Source of the DNA: an uncultured Collinsella sp.
GTDB taxonomy: Bacteria; Actinomycetota; Coriobacteriia; Coriobacteriales; Coriobacteriaceae
DNA length: 64,000 nucleotides
Reading direction: 5' to 3'
Assembly: GCA_900550415.1 (NCBI GenBank)
Contig: URSO01000002.1
Coordinates: 6,369 to 70,368 of the forward strand
Part shown: one piece after another, positions 60,811 to 64,000 of the stretch
Layout: each line of letters opens with the position of its first letter
Numbering within the stretch: the first letter of the stretch is position 1
Made by a program: the position numbers and the translations under genes
The notes under the pieces: model-generated
Seen by the model: the letters and a program-made list of their open reading frames with translations, nothing else
Database searches by the model: none
Told to the model about the DNA's origin: nothing

Positions 60811-62331
60811 GTGGCCCAAGAGACGTTTAGCGATCGCCTGCGACAGGCTATGTCCGATCGCGATGTTCGACAGTCGGACGTGATTCGTGCATCGGAGATG
60901 TTCGGCAAAAAACTCGGTAAGAGTCAGATGAGCCAATATGTGAGCGGCAAGACGATCCCGCGGCGCGATGTGGCAGAGCTGCTCGCCCGCATTTTGGAGG
61001 TCGATGTTACCTGGCTGCTCGCCGGTGACGCCGATCAAAGCGAGGCATCATCGCCCCGCAACGTTTCCAGGCCCGAACCCCATCCCTCAGCTCAAATTCC
61101 AAGGAGCGCCACCATGCGTGCTTTTTCTAAATCCACCAAGCTCGATAACGTCCTGTATGACGTGCGCGGTCCTGTCGTCGACGAGGCCGCCCGTATGGAG
61201 GACGAGGGCGAGCGCATCCTCAAGCTCAACATCGGCAATCCGGCACCCTTTGGTTTCCGCACGCCCGATGAGGTCATTAAGGACATGCGCCAGCAGCTGC
61301 CCGACTGCGAAGGCTATTCCAACTCGCGCGGCCTGTTCTCCGCGCGCAAGGCGATTATGCAGTACTCGCAGATCAAGGGCCTGCCCAATGTTCAGATGGA
61401 GCACATCTACACGGGCAACGGCGTGTCCGAACTCATTCAGCTTTCGATGAACGCGCTGCTCGACAACGGCGACGAGATTCTGATCCCCAGCCCTGACTAT
61501 CCGCTCTGGACGGCGTGCGCAACCCTTGCCGGTGGTCATCCCGTGCACTATCTGTGCGATGAACAGGCGGATTGGTATCCCGACCTGGAGGATATGGAGT
61601 CCAAGATCACGAGCGCGACCAAGGCCCTCGTCATCATCAACCCCAACAACCCCACGGGCTCTGTCTATCCGCGCGAGGTGCTCGAGGGCATTGTTGAGAT
61701 CGCGCGCAGGCACCAGCTCATGATTTTTGCCGACGAGATCTACGACCGCCTGTGCATGGACGGCTACGAGCACGTCTCCATTGCCTCGCTCGCCCCCGAC
61801 CTGCCCTGCATTACGTTTAGCGGCCTGTCCAAGTCGCATATGATCGCGGGTTATCGCATTGGCTGGATGGTGCTTTCGGGCAACCAACGCTGCATGAGCG
61901 ACTTCATCATGGGCATCAACATGCTCTCTAACATGCGCCTGTGCTCTAACGTACCGGCTCAGTCGATCGTCCAGACGGCACTCGGCGGCCATCAGTCGGT
62001 CAACGACTACATCCGCCCCGGCGGTCGTGTCTACGAGCAGCGCAACTTTGTGTACGAGGCGCTCAGCAAGATCGACGGCATCTCGGTGGTCAAGCCGCGT
62101 GCGGCGTTCTATATCTTCCCCAAGATGGATGTTAAAAAGTTCAACATCACCGACGACGAGCAGTTTGCCCTCGACCTGCTGCACGAGAAGAAGATCCTCA
62201 TCACGCGTGGCGGCGGCTTTAACTGGGGCGAGCCCGACCACTTCCGCATCGTGTACCTGCCGCGCATGGAAGTGCTCAAAGAGTCGCTCGAAGACCTCGC
62301 CGACTTCTTTGACCATTACCGTCAATCGTAG
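60811..62331 (+). CDS. HTH-aminotransferase fusion (AlaA-type)
   Basis: A 506-residue fusion. Residues about 7-75 are a Cro/CI-like helix-turn-helix (RQAMSDRDVRQSDVIRASEM, then KSQMSQYVSGKTIPRRD), followed by a Pro/Ser-rich linker (about 77-97). The rest is a fold-type I PLP aminotransferase closely matching E. coli AlaA (SSKLENV-type start as STKLDNVLYDVRGPV, GNPAPFGF, NPNNPTGSVY, and the PLP Lys341 in GLSKSHMIAGYRIGW). It should make alanine or glutamate from pyruvate and 2-oxoglutarate pairs. GTG start with AAGGAGG upstream. The fused DNA-binding domain and adjacent boxes suggest a self-regulating enzyme. Confidence 0.9.
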   Translation: MAQETFSDRLRQAMSDRDVRQSDVIRASEMFGKKLGKSQMSQYVSGKTIPRRDVAELLARILEVDVTWLLAGDADQSEASSPRNVSRPEPHPSAQIPRSATMRAFSKSTKLDNVLYDVRGPVVDEAARMEDEGERILKLNIGNPAPFGFRTPDEVIKDMRQQLPDCEGYSNSRGLFSARKAIMQYSQIKGLPNVQMEHIYTGNGVSELIQLSMNALLDNGDEILIPSPDYPLWTACATLAGGHPVHYLCDEQADWYPDLEDMESKITSATKALVIINPNNPTGSVYPREVLEGIVEIARRHQLMIFADEIYDRLCMDGYEHVSIASLAPDLPCITFSGLSKSHMIAGYRIGWMVLSGNQRCMSDFIMGINMLSNMRLCSNVPAQSIVQTALGGHQSVNDYIRPGGRVYEQRNFVYEALSKIDGISVVKPRAAFYIFPKMDVKKFNITDDEQFALDLLHEKKILITRGGGFNWGEPDHFRIVYLPRMEVLKESLEDLADFFDHYRQS

Positions 62332-62426
62332 GGGATTAGGTGTCTGCCGCCACAAGAATCGAGGCGTAGCAGGATAGACATACGACAGCGAGCGAGCCGC
62401 ATTTGCGCCAAGGTGACGTGAAATGA

Positions 62427-62455
62427 GAGGGCGCTGACCTTTTGGTCGCGCCCTC
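62427..62455. terminator. Terminator between the aminotransferase and deformylase genes
   Basis: GAGGGCGC (62427-62434) and GCGCCCTC (62448-62455), extended by GACC/GGTC inside, form a strong hairpin between convergent genes; T tracts are short on both sides. Confidence 0.6.
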
Positions 62456-62505
62456 GAAATTGAACGTCAGATTGGCGTGAATGCGGCTCGCGCAGCGTCA
62501 AGTGG

Positions 62506-62529
62506 TCCGCCGTTCGGTAGAACGGCGGA
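62506..62529. repeat. CCGCCGTTC hairpin, copy 2
   Basis: TCCGCCGTT (62506-62514) and AACGGCGGA (62521-62529), just after the deformylase stop on the minus strand. The arms match the hairpin at 34089-34110. It could end transcription or be a dispersed repeat. Confidence 0.7.
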
Positions 62530-62530
62530 A

Positions 62531-62941
62531 CTAGATCACAATTCCGTTGCAGTGGTCGATTTCGTGTTGGATGATCTCGGCGGTGTAACCCGAGAAGTTT
62601 TTGATGCGGTGGACGAAGTTCTCGTCCAAATACTCCACCTTAATGCGACGATAGCGGGTACAGGGACGCTCTCCAGCCAGCGAAAGGCATCCTTCGCTCG
62701 TCTGATAGGCATTGACCTGCTCAAGAATTTGAGGGTTGTACATCAACAGCGCCCTGTTGCCATCCTTTACGCAGATGATGCGTTTGCGCACGCCGATCAT
62801 GTTGGCGGCGAGACCCACGCACTCGTGCTCATGCTCATGGAGCGTATCCAGGAGGTCCTGCCCGGTCACGGCGTCATCGGGACCCGCGTCTTCGGAAGGC
62901 GGGCGTAAAAAGAACTCGGATTTCATGATGGGCTTAATCAT
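62531..62941 (-). CDS. Peptide deformylase, short form
   Basis: A 136-residue deformylase homologue. Motif 1 is GLAANMIG (the usual Gln is Met), motif 2 EGCLSL with the metal-binding Cys, and motif 3 QHEIDHCNG with the catalytic Glu and both metal His. Removal of the formyl group from nascent Met is plausible. It is shorter than E. coli Def (169) and belongs to the class of short paralogues. AAGGAG precedes the ATG at 62941. A related protein without the catalytic Glu is at 54777. Confidence 0.88.
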   Translation of the reverse strand: MIKPIMKSEFFLRPPSEDAGPDDAVTGQDLLDTLHEHEHECVGLAANMIGVRKRIICVKDGNRALLMYNPQILEQVNAYQTSEGCLSLAGERPCTRYRRIKVEYLDENFVHRIKNFSGYTAEIIQHEIDHCNGIVI

Positions 62942-63155
62942 GGCGGGCTCCTTAAGGTGGACACGTTTGGTTCAGGTCATGATACCGCGACATGTCGCAT
63001 TAATGTGTGCACATAGATTCTGCAGCTAGATTGGCGGGCGACACCATAAACTAATGGACGTTTTGCCGAGAGGCATGAATGTTTAAAGCGCAAAGAGTGC
63101 GCGACGGGCCCCGCGAATGGGGCGATGATGCCCGAGAGGGCCAAGAAGGAGTCTC

Positions 63156-63959
63156 ATGTCCGAGAACGAAGAGATCATGAACGAGACCGAGAACGAGACC
63201 ATGGCTGCCGAGGTTGAGGCAGTCGAGACCGTGGAGACCGAAGCTGCCGAGGTTGAGGCTGCTGACGAGGTTTCCGCCGAGGAGGAGGCCGAGGTTGTCG
63301 AGGCCGCCGTTGATTACGATGACGAAGAGCTGATGGACAAGATGCAGAAGGCCGCCCGCCTGCTGCGTAGCCGTCGCTTTGCTATTTCCAAGGAGGAGGA
63401 GGCCAAGGCCGAGCGCATGGCAAACATCGAGCGCGCCATCAAGCTCCTTGACCTCAAGCCCAAGATGGAGCAGAAGGAGATGTCCGACCTGCTGGGCATG
63501 CGCCTCCGTGAGCTCGATGGCCTGATGGCCGAGGCCGAGGCTGCCGATCTGGTCGGCCGCATCGACGACGCCGAGGGCGATATGCGCAAGATCGTCGTCT
63601 TCGCTGCCGAGGATGCTGCCGAGGGCCTGGTCGAGCTTGCCAACAAGAAGGAGAAGCTCCTGCCCGAGCTTTCTTATGAGGAGGCCACCGAGCTGATGGC
63701 CGCCCTCGATAAGGTTATCGCTCCGCTTGTCGCCATGGGCTTGGACGAGGACCGCGGTCCTCGTGGCGGCCGTGACGAGCGCGGTGGCCGTGGCGGTGAC
63801 CGTGGCGGTCGCGGCGGCTTTGGCGGCAACCGTGGTGGCTTTGGCGACCGTGGCGGCAACCGTGGCGGCTTCGGCGGCAACCGTGGCGGCGACCGCGGCG
63901 GTCGCGGTGGTGATCGCGGCGGCCGCAACGGTGGCGGCTTCCGCGGCAACCGCTTCTAA
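63156..63959 (+). CDS. Acidic, winged-helix-like protein with C-terminal RGG repeats
   Basis: A 267-residue protein in three parts. The N-terminus (1-58) is strongly acidic and Glu/Val/Ala-rich. The middle (about 58-200) is helical, with KEMSDLLGMRLRELDGLMAE and AEAADLVGRI resembling a winged helix. The C-terminus (about 203-267) is made of RGG, RGGF and GGNRGG units with almost only Gly, Arg, Asn, Asp and Phe. RGG tails bind RNA and promote condensation in eukaryotes and some bacterial RNA helicases. No helicase domain is present here. GAAGGAG precedes the ATG. Its function is unknown; an RNA- or nucleoid-associated role is an inference. Confidence 0.85.
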   Translation: MSENEEIMNETENETMAAEVEAVETVETEAAEVEAADEVSAEEEAEVVEAAVDYDDEELMDKMQKAARLLRSRRFAISKEEEAKAERMANIERAIKLLDLKPKMEQKEMSDLLGMRLRELDGLMAEAEAADLVGRIDDAEGDMRKIVVFAAEDAAEGLVELANKKEKLLPELSYEEATELMAALDKVIAPLVAMGLDEDRGPRGGRDERGGRGGDRGGRGGFGGNRGGFGDRGGNRGGFGGNRGGDRGGRGGDRGGRNGGGFRGNRF

Positions 63960-63963
63960 TTGG

Positions 63964-63991
63964 GTTGCGCGGTTTTACCAAACCGCGCAAC
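63964..63991 (+). terminator. Terminator of the RGG-repeat protein gene
   Basis: GTTGCGCGGTTT (63964-63975) and AAACCGCGCAAC (63980-63991) are perfect arms 5 bases after the stop codon; the window ends before any T tract can be judged. Confidence 0.6.
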
Positions 63992-64000
63992 TGCTCGACG

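Overview
The window is GC-rich chromosomal DNA that reads like an anaerobic gut actinobacterium of the class Coriobacteriia, most likely a Collinsella-type organism. This is inferred from base composition, codon use, an intact bile salt hydrolase, sortase-type surface proteins and many short palindromic intergenic repeats. No rRNA, tRNA, CRISPR array, phage or complete insertion sequence was found. Coding density is high, and most genes have clear AGGAGG-type ribosome binding sites.

Layout. 1-2610: end of a methyltransferase, then a YtrA-type regulator/ABC exporter operon behind a palindromic operator. 2645-2954: array of four stem-loops. 3092-6274: release factor 3, a VUT/YhhQ-type transporter and an SDR. 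6408-16793: a co-directional cluster of hybrid histidine kinase, MoxR ATPase, DUF58 protein, a transglutaminase-like membrane protein whose catalytic residues are replaced, and a large surface LRR protein broken by a frameshift in a run of seven G. 16799-24516: ung, an EamA/LysR divergent pair, MATE pump, two rRNA methyltransferases (rlmA type, rsmJ type), small proteins and a GNAT enzyme. 24579-32425: Tet(M)-like GTPase with a structured leader, then two related AAA ATPases flanking a short UvrA, then trmL. Four copies of one palindrome sit at the 3' ends of these genes, three of them supplying the stop codon.

32521-41393: CobW GTPase, Cys-less ArsC-family protein, flavodoxin-like reductase, a low-GC patch with gene fragments, two cyclic-di-GMP proteins (GGDEF and GGDEF-EAL) and a patatin. 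41416-41585: a second stem-loop array with an exact 62-bp period. 41630-43662: TPP riboswitch with thiM, a thiamine-binding protein and thiE. 43730-48291: HAD phosphatase, LysR regulator, YxjG/MetE-like enzyme and uracil permease. 48352-54583: esterase, two tandem paralogous surface proteins with LAATG anchors, and an AzgA-type purine permease whose 3' end was co-duplicated with them. 54777-63959: a deformylase-like protein lacking the catalytic Glu, bile salt hydrolase, Kup potassium transporter, a second EamA/LysR pair, an HTH-AlaA aminotransferase fusion with its own palindromic operator, an intact short deformylase, and an acidic/RGG-repeat protein.

The most interesting items are the repeat-bounded ATPase-UvrA-ATPase island, the HTH-aminotransferase fusion with its TTGAAC boxes, the frameshifted surface protein, the duplicated surface-protein unit carrying a permease tail as a scar, and the catalytically altered deformylase and transglutaminase homologues. 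All family calls come from reading motifs. No database search was run.
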